The notes under the pieces: model-generated
What the model was told of the DNA's origin: nothing
The model's database searches: none
What the model saw: only the letters and a program-made list of their open reading frames with translations
Assembly (NCBI GenBank): GCA_044224705.1
Contig: JBGAJY010000006.1
Coordinates: 1 to 64,000 of the forward strand
Reading direction: 5' to 3'
Length of the DNA stretch: 64,000 bases
Source: M3007 sp044224705
GTDB lineage: Bacteria > Bacteroidota > Bacteroidia > Chitinophagales > Saprospiraceae
Program-made: the position numbers and the translations under genes
Shown: in pieces, positions 33,361 through 41,611 of the stretch
Position numbering within the stretch: position 1 is the first letter of the stretch
Layout of the letters: each line of letters begins with the position of its first letter

Positions 33361-34089
33361 TCATTCCATCACCATATCCAGAATATCCGGCGTGTTGATC
33401 TCGGAAAAACCCGGCACGTGCAACTGGAAAAACTGCAACAAGCACTGCAACAGCGACTTGCGTTCCGCCCGGTTCAGCGGCACCAGATGCGCTTCCTGCA
33501 AGGGCACATTCAGTAGGTCCAACAACCGTACCGTATCATCGGGGTCAAGATACAAGGGATGCGGCGGCGGCACGGGGCTGAACGCGCCTTCTTTAAGGTC
33601 GAAAAAAACCTCTCCCGCATCGGGTTCACCCTCGGGCTGAAAACCCAAAAAACCGGTCAGTTGCAGTAAAAAATGGAGGTGCAGGTTGGCGATCGGATAT
33701 GGCGTATTGTCCAGCCAAGTCAGGTTCTCAAGCAGAAAATCAAACAGTTCGGGGTTCGGTTCGCCGTCGTGGATGCTTTTTCGGCAGATTTCAGCCATGA
33801 ACAGCGCCACTGCCCCCCGGCGCACATCGAAAGGAATAGCCGTAAAAACCTGGCCGGCGCGGCATTCTTTCAACCGGTTCAGGCCGCTGCCGCGCTCCTG
33901 AAAATAGGCGACCAGGTCCACCACCATCATCGACTGAAACAGCCCGAAGGGCATGCGGCTTTTGGCCGTGCGCACCCCGCCGGCAATGAAGGCGTGCAAG
34001 CCGTGGTTTTCGGTAAAAATATCGGCGATCACGCTGGTCTCGCCATATTTCACCGCCCTGAAAACAATGCCGCGGGTTTGGATCAGCAT
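33361..34089 (-). CDS. recO: DNA repair protein RecO
   Basis: 242 residues. An N-terminal OB fold (TRGIVFRAVKYGETSVIADI, FTENHGLHAFIAGGVR) is followed by a helical domain with LFMAEICRKSIHDGEPNPEL and LHLHFLLQLTGFLGFQP. RecO works with RecR to load RecA on SSB-coated DNA. The Cys zinc cluster of some RecO proteins is absent, which is common in Bacteroidota. No recR is visible here. An inverted repeat lies immediately upstream. Confidence 0.85.
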   Translation of the reverse strand: MLIQTRGIVFRAVKYGETSVIADIFTENHGLHAFIAGGVRTAKSRMPFGLFQSMMVVDLVAYFQERGSGLNRLKECRAGQVFTAIPFDVRRGAVALFMAEICRKSIHDGEPNPELFDFLLENLTWLDNTPYPIANLHLHFLLQLTGFLGFQPEGEPDAGEVFFDLKEGAFSPVPPPHPLYLDPDDTVRLLDLLNVPLQEAHLVPLNRAERKSLLQCLLQFFQLHVPGFSEINTPDILDMVME

Positions 34090-34090
34090 T

Positions 34091-34202
34091 AGACAGGATT
34101 AACAAGATGAAGAGGATAAACAGGATTATGAACAAATGAGAAGGAACCATGCCGAATAAAAATCCTGCTCATCCTGTCCAAAAATCCTGTTTATCCTGTC
34201 TT
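34091..34202. repeat. inverted repeat of AGACAGGATTAACAAGATGA type
   Basis: The left arm is built from GGATTAACA/GGATAAACAGGATT steps; the right arm from AATCCTG(C/T)T(C/T)ATCCTGTC. The right end contains the first bases of the TAA stop of the MtfA-like gene (34203-34201). It occupies the entire gap between recO and that gene. Confidence 0.8.
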
Positions 34203-35013
34203 AAAAAATATCGTTGAAAACCTCCGCTTCCTTCGGAAAAACCTCCCGGAACCGCTGCGGATAGATAAAATAATGGTGCACGGCCACCGGCAAGGCATCC
34301 ACGCCCGCCAGCCCCACCGAGGCTTCGATAAGGTTGCGGGTGAGACCGCCCGCCACGGTTTCGAGTTTTGCCCACACGGCTTCGCCTTCGAAAACCGGAT
34401 AGGGCTTTTCAGGGAAAGTGAGTTGGAAGGCGCGCGCATATTCATGGAGACCCACGTTGTACAATTTCCCGGGCTCGGTAAAGCCCATCATCACCTGTTC
34501 GGCCGAAAACAACAGGCAGCCGTCGGCTTCATACAATTCGGAAGCGTGGGCAAAGGGATATTCCGGCGAAGGGAAAGGATAGGGGTAGACGATGATTTTT
34601 TCAAACTTCGGAAACCAGAATTTCGTCTGGTTGAAACCGACGGTGACGGCCTGCGCCGACAAAGCCAGCTGAACGTCCGAAGGCAAGGTTTCGTCGGGCC
34701 AGCCCATAGGCATCCAATCGGCTGCCATCCGGTAGAGCGTGACGCGGTCGCGAAATTTTTTCCGGCCGGCTTCGTCCAGCCGCTGATAAAACGGGTGAAA
34801 TTTTTCAAGCAGGGCAGTCAACGCCGGCTCCAGCACCGGAGGGCGGCGGCGATAGCGCCACCAGTTGATCTGTGGAGCGAAAATGTAGACTACCGCTGCG
34901 ATCAGCACAAATGGAATAATCCAGGGAGCGTATTTTTCGTCAACTTCCCAGGCTAAATAAAGCATCAGGATAGCGCCGAAAACAAAAGGCGCGGCGATGA
35001 GATTGGCGAACAT
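34201..35013 (-). CDS. MtfA-like (M90) protein with altered zinc motif
   Basis: 270 residues. Two N-terminal membrane helices (LIAAPFVFGAILMLYLAW and IIPFVLIAAVVYIFA), then an MtfA-like domain: FHPFYQRLDEAGRKKFRDRV, ALSAQAVTVGF, FEKIIVYPYPF, VGLHEYARAFQLTF. MtfA peptidases use HExxH; here the motif is HEYAR (His190, Glu191, Arg194), a single-base change (CAC to CGC) from His. A later acidic ligand could still exist. It may be a non-peptidase homologue or have weakened zinc binding. The membrane helices are usual in Bacteroidota members of this family. Confidence 0.75.
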   Translation of the reverse strand: MFANLIAAPFVFGAILMLYLAWEVDEKYAPWIIPFVLIAAVVYIFAPQINWWRYRRRPPVLEPALTALLEKFHPFYQRLDEAGRKKFRDRVTLYRMAADWMPMGWPDETLPSDVQLALSAQAVTVGFNQTKFWFPKFEKIIVYPYPFPSPEYPFAHASELYEADGCLLFSAEQVMMGFTEPGKLYNVGLHEYARAFQLTFPEKPYPVFEGEAVWAKLETVAGGLTRNLIEASVGLAGVDALPVAVHHYFIYPQRFREVFPKEAEVFNDIF

Positions 35014-35018
35014 GCGAG

Positions 35019-35921
35019 TCAGGATTTCGATGCGTAGGGATTGGGCGCCAGCTTGGGCAGTTGGAAGCCGCGTGTCAGCAATGCATGGTGCACGGACGGA
35101 TCGGGCGGCGTTTTGAACAGCACGCAGCAGAGCTGGCTGTACGGCATTAACCCCAGGCGGCTCAAAAAATTGCGCAGACGCAATTTACCCTTGACTTTCC
35201 GAAACACCGCCGGATCCGGCGGATCCGTATAGGAGCCTGCCACGTCCAGATGATAATCGTGTATACCGCGAAATGCTACGGCCGGCAAGCCGATGCCCAT
35301 GGCGATCTTTTCCATCTCGCGGTCTGAGATTTTATACACATAATTGCCGGTGGTCTCAAACGAAAAGCGGTTTTTCCAAACCCGGTTGATGGCCTCCGGA
35401 GAAATACGGTCCAGTGTGTTTTTTACAGCCAGGAGCAAGGGGCTTTTGAGCAGGGGGTCCTGCGGTTCGATAAAAATAACGGCCCGCCGGGCCACACGCA
35501 GGAGTTCGTACACCGCCAGGTGCGGCCGGGGAAAATGGTGAAAGGCTTCTTTCACCAACACATAATCGAAGGAGTTGGTGTCAAAATCCAGTTTTTCCGC
35601 ATTCCGGGCGCTGAATTCACCAATCAAGCCGCGCGCATGGATGTCGCGCAAGGTGTCGGTGGAAAGGTCGGAAGCGTGCACGCGTTTTTGTGCCGTGTAT
35701 AAAAAATTAGCGTCCCAGCCCCAACCGTCGCCAACGGTAAGCCAATTGCTGTCGTCGCCCAGGAAAGGTGTAAGCAGATTGTACAACCTGAGATGGCGCC
35801 AGTAATTGACGCTTCCCTTGCGCGTCAGGCCATCCCAGGGCGCTTTCCCGGCCGGATAAACCGCCGCCATTTTCAAATTTTCGGCGTGCGAAGCGTAGCT
35901 GGCTTCTTGAAAATCAGACAT
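35019..35921 (-). CDS. class I SAM-dependent methyltransferase
   Basis: 300 residues from the ATG at 35921. Motif I is WLTVGDGWGWDANFL, motif II HASDLSTDTL, and the post-motif FDYVLVKEAFHHFPRPHLAV is typical of Methyltransf_11 enzymes. The C-terminus is long and basic. The acceptor is unknown; such enzymes are common near polysaccharide and lipid genes. It ends 5 bases before the MtfA-like gene starts, so they are cotranscribed. Confidence 0.8.
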   Translation of the reverse strand: MSDFQEASYASHAENLKMAAVYPAGKAPWDGLTRKGSVNYWRHLRLYNLLTPFLGDDSNWLTVGDGWGWDANFLYTAQKRVHASDLSTDTLRDIHARGLIGEFSARNAEKLDFDTNSFDYVLVKEAFHHFPRPHLAVYELLRVARRAVIFIEPQDPLLKSPLLLAVKNTLDRISPEAINRVWKNRFSFETTGNYVYKISDREMEKIAMGIGLPAVAFRGIHDYHLDVAGSYTDPPDPAVFRKVKGKLRLRNFLSRLGLMPYSQLCCVLFKTPPDPSVHHALLTRGFQLPKLAPNPYASKS

Positions 35922-36026
35922 ATCAATCGGCAATGGATTTCACAAAATTGCCGCGGCAAAGGTCGGCAGAAATACGGGGTGGAAAAAAAATTTAAATGCA
36001 GACTTTCCTTTTGCGCCAAATGCTAC

Positions 36027-36034
36027 TACTTTTG
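36027..36034 (+). promoter_or_regulatory. -7 promoter box (TACTTTTG) of tRNA-Phe
   Basis: TACTTTTG matches TAnnTTTG and ends 22 bases before the tRNA, a suitable distance for a short 5' leader. A TTTG at 36010-36013 is closer than the usual -33 spacing, so the upstream element is unsure. Confidence 0.6.
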
Positions 36035-36056
36035 CATCCGCTTTTCCCAGCAGCAC

Positions 36057-36129
36057 GGTGCCTTAGCTCAGCTGGTAGAGCAATGGACTGAAAATCCATG
36101 TGTCCCCAGTTCGATTCTGGGAGGTACCA
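36057..36129 (+). tRNA. tRNA-Phe (GAA)
   Basis: 73 bases folding as a complete cloverleaf: acceptor GGTGCCT (36057-36063) with AGGTACC (36122-36128), D stem GCTC/GAGC, anticodon stem ATGGA/TCCAT with loop CTGAAAA (anticodon GAA at 36090-36092), and T arm with GTTCGATTC. The 3' CCA is not encoded in full (ACCG). A strong terminator follows, so it is a single-tRNA transcript. Confidence 0.97.
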
Positions 36130-36154
36130 CCGAAGGGTTTCAAACCCAAACTAA

Positions 36155-36190
36155 AACGCTGATAGTCAATGACTATCAGCGTTCTTTTTT
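36155..36190 (+). terminator. rho-independent terminator after tRNA-Phe
   Basis: A perfect 11-bp stem AACGCTGATAG/CTATCAGCGTT with a 7-base loop, followed by CTTTTTTT. It lies 26 bases past the tRNA. Confidence 0.9.
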
Positions 36191-36324
36191 TACGGCGTAA
36201 TGCCGGCCCAGTGGTCCATGGCGACCATCAGCTGATCCAGATGGCGCAGCGTGTAAATGGCAAAAGCGACGACAATCAGGCTGAGCGGCCATCCAAGGGC
36301 CGGATGCGTGGGTTTGCGAGACAT
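36190..36324 (-). CDS. possible small membrane protein (44 residues)
   Basis: A 44-residue frame: ATG at 36324, TAA at 36192-36190. It has a basic start (MSRKPTHP), one hydrophobic segment (LGWPLSLIVVAFAIYTL) and a short tail. The layout positive-inside plus one helix is that of a real small membrane protein, and no other gene covers this stretch. It ends exactly at the terminator T-run of tRNA-Phe. No family is recognised; coding status is uncertain. The following 258 bases to lpxK show no other feature. Confidence 0.4.
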   Translation of the reverse strand: MSRKPTHPALGWPLSLIVVAFAIYTLRHLDQLMVAMDHWAGITP

Positions 36325-36582
36325 GGTACATATGTTTGTGGCCCCATGGTGAAAAGGCGGCGGGTGGTTGGCGTCCGACGACCATAATCCCCAAAAAAAC
36401 CTGGTGAAAACTCAATTTGTACAATACTAATGTTCCAAGCGGGACAATTATTTGAAACGCCTGGCAATATGGCGCCACTCGACGATCCGTCCGTTCAAAT
36501 CCCGAAGGTTTTTCGACCTTGGGGATCGAATACTTGCAACCCTGTTTTGGCTACGGTTGTTTAGGGCCGACATTCCCGACTC

Positions 36583-37650
36583 ATGTCAGACGACATCCTC
36601 ATTCGCATTCTGCTGCTGCCCCTGGCCTTGCTCTACGGCCTGGGCATCGGTATGCGCAATCTGTTTTACCGCATCGGACTGCTGCGCAGCGTGCGTTTCG
36701 ACCTTCCCGTCATTTCCATAGGCAACCTTTCAGTCGGTGGAGCCGGCAAATCGCCGCATATCGAATACCTGCTGCGCTGGCTCGACCAGTACGTCGATGT
36801 GGCCGTACTCAGCCGTGGTTACGGCCGCAAAACCGAAGGATTCCGCCAGGTGGCCACCATCGACACCGCCGAAGATGCCGGTGACGAGCCGCTGCAGTTC
36901 AAACGCAAATTCCCCGACATCCCGATCAGCGTGAGCGAAAGCCGGGCCCTGGGCGTGCCCGAAGTGGTGAAACGCAACCCCGAAACCCAATGCGTCCTGC
37001 TCGACGACGCCTTCCAGCACCTGGCCGTGACGCCCGGACTGAACATTTTGCTCACCGAATTTGACCGGCCTTTCACCCGCGACTGGCTGCTGCCCTCGGG
37101 CCGCCTGCGCGAATGGCGCGCCGGTTTTCGCCGGGCCGATATCGTCATCGTGACCAAATGCCCGCCCGATCTCAGCGCCCGCCAAAGGCAGGATTTGCTG
37201 CGCGAAATTGACCCTTACCCGCGCCAGCGGGTCTATTTTTCCCGATACCGATACGCCGATCCCTACGACCTGCTGCGCCCCGATGTGCGCCGGATGCTCG
37301 ATAGCCAGACCGATGTGCTGCTGCTCAGCGCCATCGCCAACACGGATTACCTGATGAAATACCTCTCCGGCGAGGTGCGGTCCGTACAAACGCTGGAATT
37401 CGAAGACCACCACTTCTACGAAGAAACGGACTTGCTCGCACTTCTACGGCGATTCGACGCGCTGGACAGTCAGCGAAAAATCATCCTGACCACGGAAAAA
37501 GACGCCATGCGCCTCGAACTCCATGAGTCTTTTCTGTGGAAAAACAAGCTTCCGATCTTTGTACTGCCGGTCGAAGTGCAATTCTGCGACCAGGACGAAG
37601 CCGGTTTCCGAAACGACGTGAAGGAGTTTCTGCTCGATTTCAAAGTGTAA
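36583..37650 (+). CDS. lpxK: tetraacyldisaccharide 4'-kinase LpxK
   Basis: 355 residues. It phosphorylates the 4' position of lipid A disaccharide at the inner membrane. An N-terminal amphipathic/hydrophobic helix (IRILLLPLALLYGLGIGM) anchors it; the P-loop is SIGNLSVGGAGKSPHIEYLL at about residues 45-64; then VLSRGYGRK, GDEPLQFKRKFP, VLLDDAFQHL (the metal-binding Asp pair) and LLPSGRLREW. All family motifs are intact. It shows that the organism makes lipid A-type outer membrane. Confidence 0.95.
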   Translation: MSDDILIRILLLPLALLYGLGIGMRNLFYRIGLLRSVRFDLPVISIGNLSVGGAGKSPHIEYLLRWLDQYVDVAVLSRGYGRKTEGFRQVATIDTAEDAGDEPLQFKRKFPDIPISVSESRALGVPEVVKRNPETQCVLLDDAFQHLAVTPGLNILLTEFDRPFTRDWLLPSGRLREWRAGFRRADIVIVTKCPPDLSARQRQDLLREIDPYPRQRVYFSRYRYADPYDLLRPDVRRMLDSQTDVLLLSAIANTDYLMKYLSGEVRSVQTLEFEDHHFYEETDLLALLRRFDALDSQRKIILTTEKDAMRLELHESFLWKNKLPIFVLPVEVQFCDQDEAGFRNDVKEFLLDFKV

Positions 37651-37652
37651 GT

Positions 37653-38333
37653 TCAGTTGTCACGTTTACGAAACCTTGAAGGTTTACGTTTACGAAACCT
37701 TGAAGGTTTCGTAAACGTGACAACCTTAAAAAGCTCCAACTGCTCCCCCACCGGCAGCAACTGAAACGACCGCCGGTGATACCGCGTCACCCCCTGGCGC
37801 CGGATGGCCTCGCGGTGGGCCAGGGTCGGGTAACCCTTGTTCGAGGCCCAATCGTAGCCCGGGCATTCGGCGTCGAGCAGGAGCATATATTCGTCGCGAT
37901 AGGTTTTGGCCAAAACCGACGCAGCCGCAATGGCGGCAAATTTGCCGTCGCCTTTTACCACACAAGCATGCGGCGTGCCGGCGTATGGCACGAAACGATT
38001 GCCGTCGACGAGAATGAACTCGGGGCGCAGTGTCAGGGCATCGAGCGCCCGGTGCATGGCCGCCAGCGACGCTTTCAGAATATTGATCCGGTCTATTTCC
38101 GGCGCGTCCAGGCGGGCTACGGCCCAGGCCATTGCTTCTTTTTCGATGACTTCGCGAAGCACATCGCGCTGGTGTTCAGTGAGTTGTTTGGAATCGTTCA
38201 GCCAGGGATGGTAAAAATCATTCGGCAAAATGACCGCGGCCGCAAACACCGGCCCCGCCAGACAACCGCGGCCCGCTTCGTCGCAGCCGGCTTCGAGGCG
38301 GTCGGGTTGGAGGAAAGGCAGCAGGGAAGGCAT
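37653..38333 (-). CDS. rnhB: ribonuclease HII with repeat-derived C-terminal tail
   Basis: 226 residues. It cuts RNA in RNA/DNA hybrids and removes misinserted ribonucleotides. Catalytic residues are in AGCDEAGRGCLAGPV (DEAGRG), FILVDGN and AIAAASVLAKTYRDEYM, with the C-terminal YPTLAHREAI motif. The natural family end is near VGEQLELF. The last about 23 residues (KVVTFTKPSRFRKRKPSRFR and KRDN) are encoded by the AACCTTGAAGGTT inverted repeat and contain a duplicated KPSRFRKR. The tail is basic and probably dispensable. Confidence 0.9.
   Translation of the reverse strand: MPSLLPFLQPDRLEAGCDEAGRGCLAGPVFAAAVILPNDFYHPWLNDSKQLTEHQRDVLREVIEKEAMAWAVARLDAPEIDRINILKASLAAMHRALDALTLRPEFILVDGNRFVPYAGTPHACVVKGDGKFAAIAAASVLAKTYRDEYMLLLDAECPGYDWASNKGYPTLAHREAIRRQGVTRYHRRSFQLLPVGEQLELFKVVTFTKPSRFRKRKPSRFRKRDN
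37656..37724. repeat. inverted repeat with AACCTTGAAGGTT palindromes
   Basis: GTTGTCACGTTTACGAAACC... on the left matches the reverse complement of ...GGTTTCGTAAACGTGACAAC on the right; the arms themselves hold the palindrome AACCTTGAAGGTT twice. It begins 6 bases after the lpxK stop and codes for the last residues of rnhB. Confidence 0.9.
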
Positions 38334-38417
38334 GGCTGTTTTTTTTACAAAAGTAGGCCTTGGAGGAGAGATTTAACAGGGCGGCACGAAGCACGCAGTT
38401 GTCATTATGAAAGAATC

Positions 38418-38442
38418 CCTCCGCGTCTCCGGGCCTCCGTGT
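38418..38442. repeat. single arm of the CACGGAG repeat family
   Basis: CTCCGCGTCTCCGGGCCTCC followed by GTGTT is a diverged single arm of the family that forms a full inverted repeat at 9910-9980. No partner arm is next to it. Confidence 0.6.
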
Positions 38443-38469
38443 TAAATACTACCACACTACCTTTACCTC

Positions 38470-39042
38470 ATGCAACAACCACCCGACAAACGCATCCGCC
38501 TGCACGACCTGGAGTTTGTGCCTTTCCTGAGCGAAGCCGACATTCAGCAGCGCATTCGCGAACTCGGCGCGACGCTCACGGAGCGATATGCAGGTCAAAA
38601 CCCGCTGTTTATCAGCATTCTAAGCGGAGCCTTTATGTTTGCCGCCGACCTGATCCGGGCATTCGATGCCGATTGCGAAATTGCTTTTGTCAAATTGCGC
38701 TCCTACGCCGGCACGCGCTCCAGCGGCCAGGTGCAATCGGTCATCGGGCTCGAAATGAGCCTCGAAGGCCGCCCGATCATCATCGTGGAAGACATCGTCG
38801 ACACGGGCCGCACCCTGCATTTTTTCCTCGAACAATTGCAGGCCGAACAGCCCGCGTCCGTAAGCGTGGTGGCCCTGCTGCGCAAACCCGAAGCCAGCGA
38901 ATTTCCCGTGCCGGTCGACCTCGTGGGATTCGATATCGAAAACAAATTTGTAGTCGGGTACGGGCTGGACTATGAAGGGCTGGGGCGGAATTTGGGGGAG
39001 ATATTCCAATTGGCGGGGGATGGAGAAAAGAGACAAGGTTAG
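38470..39042 (+). CDS. hpt: hypoxanthine phosphoribosyltransferase
   Basis: 190 residues. A type I PRTase that salvages hypoxanthine/guanine to IMP/GMP with PRPP. The PRPP-binding motif IIIVEDIVDTGRTLHFFL is at about residues 99-116; FISILSGAFMFAADLIRAF and FVKLRSYAGTRSSGQV form the flexible loop region, and VVGYGLDYEGLGRNL the C-terminal base-contacting part. Length and motifs are normal. Upstream lies CTACCTTTAC, close to a -7 box. Confidence 0.92.
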   Translation: MQQPPDKRIRLHDLEFVPFLSEADIQQRIRELGATLTERYAGQNPLFISILSGAFMFAADLIRAFDADCEIAFVKLRSYAGTRSSGQVQSVIGLEMSLEGRPIIIVEDIVDTGRTLHFFLEQLQAEQPASVSVVALLRKPEASEFPVPVDLVGFDIENKFVVGYGLDYEGLGRNLGEIFQLAGDGEKRQG

Positions 39043-39075
39043 GAAGATGGAAAGGCTGGCATTTTTTCTGGCGAA

Positions 39076-39200
39076 GTTTTTTTAGACAGGACAAACATGA
39101 TCAACATGATCATATCCTGTCGGCTTCGCCGCCATGTGGGGGCAAGTCGGCGGAGCCGACGTTGATCATGTTGATCATGTTTGTCCTGTCTAAAAAAAAC
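39076..39200. repeat. nested inverted repeat (ACAGGACAAACATGATCAAC family)
   Basis: Outer arms TTTTTTTAGACAGGACAAAC... and its reverse complement ending GTTTGTCCTGTCTAAAAAAA. The inner part holds further palindromes, TGATCAACATGATCA and GTCGGCTTCGCC/GGCGGAGCCGAC. Flanked by A/T runs it could serve as a bidirectional terminator between hpt and the convergent SGNH gene. Confidence 0.9.
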
Positions 39201-39270
39201 TCTGTCAAAAGAAACAGCGCTCGCAATGAGCCTCTGATTCGCATTTAATCTTGTTTCTAATTTCAAAAAT

Positions 39271-40131
39271 TCACGGCAAAACGCCCTCTTTCCTCAACAC
39301 ATCGATATAGGCTTTCGCCCCGTTTTTGTTCGGGTGCATGAAGTCGCCGAATGCCGCCGGGTCGCTCAGCGCCGCGCGGTAATCGTGCACGGGCAGCCCG
39401 GTGGCTTGTTCCACCGCCGCACGCAGCGCATCCAGCCCATCGACCCGAAATGTTGGAAAATAGGGACTGATGACGAGTTGTACCGCCACGCCTTTTGCGC
39501 GGGCTGCGGCCACCGTTTCGGACAGTTGGCGCACCAGGTCCTCCTTCAGTTCAATGTCGTAGGAATTGCTGTCCACCTCGGCGGCCAGGCGTTCGGGGAT
39601 GACCCGGTCGAGCAGCCAATCCTCGTCGCTGCGCTGGCGGTAATACAGCGCCCGCTGGAACACTTCGTTGTTGAAACGGTACAGGGCGGAGACCCGCCCG
39701 CCGGTCCAGGCACTCGTGTCGGCCCGATGGATCAAGGTGTCAAGCCGTTGGGAATGAGCGGAATACGGCAAGAATCCCGCGATCAGCGGCTTGTTCTCCC
39801 GGTCGCAGGTCGTGATGTCGATGAGCAGCAGCCGGGGCGCCGCATGGCGGTCGAGGTAGTCGAGCACCAGCACCCTGGCCAGGTTCATGGGCAGGCCGTT
39901 GTAGCTGAAATTAAAGGTGGAAAGCCCGGTTTTTTCTTCAATATAAGGCTGGTAAAAAGTGAGTCCGCGCGAATTGCCCAGCAGCAAAATGTCCGCCGCC
40001 GCGTCGCCCCGGTAGAGCCGCGAATACCGGAACTGGCTGCCGTCGGCCTGCCGTTGCAACAGCCCGCCCGCAAAGCGGTCGCCGGCAAACAGCAGCAGGA
40101 AAAATCCGAGGAACCAAAGGGCATGTTTCAT
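39271..40131 (-). CDS. SGNH-like membrane-anchored protein next to MBOAT
   Basis: 286 residues. One N-terminal membrane helix (ALWFLGFFLLLFAGDRFAGG), then a periplasmic SGNH-like domain: ILLLGNSRGLTFY (block I with Ser in GNSRG), FNFSYNGLPMNL, and DFMHPNKNGAKAY as the Asp/His block near the C-terminus. It is the distal gene of the operon 44959-39271, 6 bases after the MBOAT gene. In DltB/DltD and AlgI/AlgJ/AlgX systems the SGNH partner transfers the acyl group delivered by the MBOAT protein; the same job is likely here. Confidence 0.8.
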   Translation of the reverse strand: MKHALWFLGFFLLLFAGDRFAGGLLQRQADGSQFRYSRLYRGDAAADILLLGNSRGLTFYQPYIEEKTGLSTFNFSYNGLPMNLARVLVLDYLDRHAAPRLLLIDITTCDRENKPLIAGFLPYSAHSQRLDTLIHRADTSAWTGGRVSALYRFNNEVFQRALYYRQRSDEDWLLDRVIPERLAAEVDSNSYDIELKEDLVRQLSETVAAARAKGVAVQLVISPYFPTFRVDGLDALRAAVEQATGLPVHDYRAALSDPAAFGDFMHPNKNGAKAYIDVLRKEGVLP

Positions 40132-40137
40132 GGGCGG

Positions 40138-41589
40138 TCAGAATTGAAAATAGATGAACGCGTTGCCGCCGAAGGTGCCGAAAAAAGCGATCAGCCAGAT
40201 CAGTACGGCAAAGGAAACGAGCCGCAGCGCGGGTTGTCGCAGCTGCCGGACGTTCCAGTGCCAGCGGAAATTTGTGACCTCCACCGCCAGCAGGATCGCG
40301 ATCAGCAGAAAGCCTTTCAGGGCCTGGAATTTGTTGATCACCGCACTCCAGGAAAATCCTTCTCCGCTGAAAATGCCGGCCAGCACTTTGCTCGCCGTAC
40401 CGAAGCTGTCGCCCCCGGCCAGTCCCACGCTCCCGCTGCGGAAAAACACCCAGGCCAGCAGTGTGAGGACGTACACCATGGCCATCGTGAGGGCGTCGTC
40501 GGCAAATTTGGGCAGCCTCACGGTGCGCACAAACCCGCGCCAAACCGGGCTCACGAACCTTTGCAGCACCAGGTACAGGCCGTGCAAAAAGCCCCAAAAC
40601 ACAAACGCGAGGTTGGCGCCGTGCCAGAGGCCGCCGAGCAGCATGGTCAGCATGTTGTTGCGGTAGGTATTCCATTTGCCGTGGCGGTTGCCGCCCAGCG
40701 GGATGTAGAGGTAGTCGCGCAGCCAGGAGGAAAGCGACACGTGCCAGCGCGTCCAGAATTCGGAGAAACTGCGGGAGAAATACGGCGTGCGGAAATTTTC
40801 GGGGAAATAATATCCCATGATCCGCGCCAGCCCGATGGCAATGTCCGAATAGCCTGAAAAATCGCAGTAAATCTGAAACGAGTAAAACACCACCCCGAGC
40901 AAAATATGCGCCGAACCGAAGGTTTGCGGTGCATGAAACACCTGCTCCACAAAAGGCGCCAGGGAATCGGCGATCGCTATTTTTTTGAACAAGCCCCACA
41001 GGATGCGCCCCAGGCCGGAGTAAAAACGCTCCCATTCGAAGCGCTTGTCGTCGTTCATCTGCGGCAGCAGGTCGCGGGCGCGTACGATCGGGCCGGCCAC
41101 GAGCTGCGGAAACAGGGCGATAAACGCCGCGAATTTCAGCCGGTCGCGCTCCACCGGGATCTCCCTGCGATACACGTCGATGGTGTACGACATGCTCTGA
41201 AAAGTGTAAAACGAGATACCGGCGGGCAGCAGGATTTCCAGCGTTCCCAGGGAAGCGTTCAGCCCGAAACCGTGCAGCAGCGCCACGAAGGAGTCGATAA
41301 AAAAGTTGAAATACTTGAAAACGGCCAGGAACCCGAGGTTCATCACCATGCTGCACACCAGGAAAAACTTCCGCCGCCGCGGCTCTTCCGAACCGCCGAT
41401 GGATTCGCCGAAATAAAAATCCATCAGCGTGGAAAATCCGATCAGTCCCAGAAAACGCCAGTCCCACCACCCGTAAAACAGGTAACTCATCCCCAGAATC
41501 CACCACAGCCGCGCCCGCCCTTTCAACGCAAAATAGAGCGGAAAAAAGACCAGGGAGAAGACCAGGAAGGTGATCGAATTGAAAAACAT
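40138..41589 (-). CDS. MBOAT family O-acyltransferase (AlgI/DltB-like)
   Basis: 483 residues with about ten membrane helices. It has FNSITFLVFSLVFFPLYFAL at the N-terminus, the conserved LLPAGISFYTFQSMSYTIDV, FPQLVAGPIVRA, RWHVSLSSWLRDYLYIPLGG, and WHGANLAFVFWGFLHGLYL with the catalytic His. Such proteins pass an acyl group (often acetyl) across the inner membrane for surface polysaccharide modification. SGNH-type partners are encoded on both sides, and the operon is in a glycosyltransferase region. Confidence 0.92.
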   Translation of the reverse strand: MFFNSITFLVFSLVFFPLYFALKGRARLWWILGMSYLFYGWWDWRFLGLIGFSTLMDFYFGESIGGSEEPRRRKFFLVCSMVMNLGFLAVFKYFNFFIDSFVALLHGFGLNASLGTLEILLPAGISFYTFQSMSYTIDVYRREIPVERDRLKFAAFIALFPQLVAGPIVRARDLLPQMNDDKRFEWERFYSGLGRILWGLFKKIAIADSLAPFVEQVFHAPQTFGSAHILLGVVFYSFQIYCDFSGYSDIAIGLARIMGYYFPENFRTPYFSRSFSEFWTRWHVSLSSWLRDYLYIPLGGNRHGKWNTYRNNMLTMLLGGLWHGANLAFVFWGFLHGLYLVLQRFVSPVWRGFVRTVRLPKFADDALTMAMVYVLTLLAWVFFRSGSVGLAGGDSFGTASKVLAGIFSGEGFSWSAVINKFQALKGFLLIAILLAVEVTNFRWHWNVRQLRQPALRLVSFAVLIWLIAFFGTFGGNAFIYFQF

Positions 41590-41611
41590 CGGTCGGGTTG
41601 GGCTGTTGCGA

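Noticed and set aside
36176..36478. 100-codon minus-strand frame downstream of tRNA-Phe
   Set aside because: A different frame over the same stretch encodes a more protein-like 44-residue membrane peptide; the longer frame has random composition.
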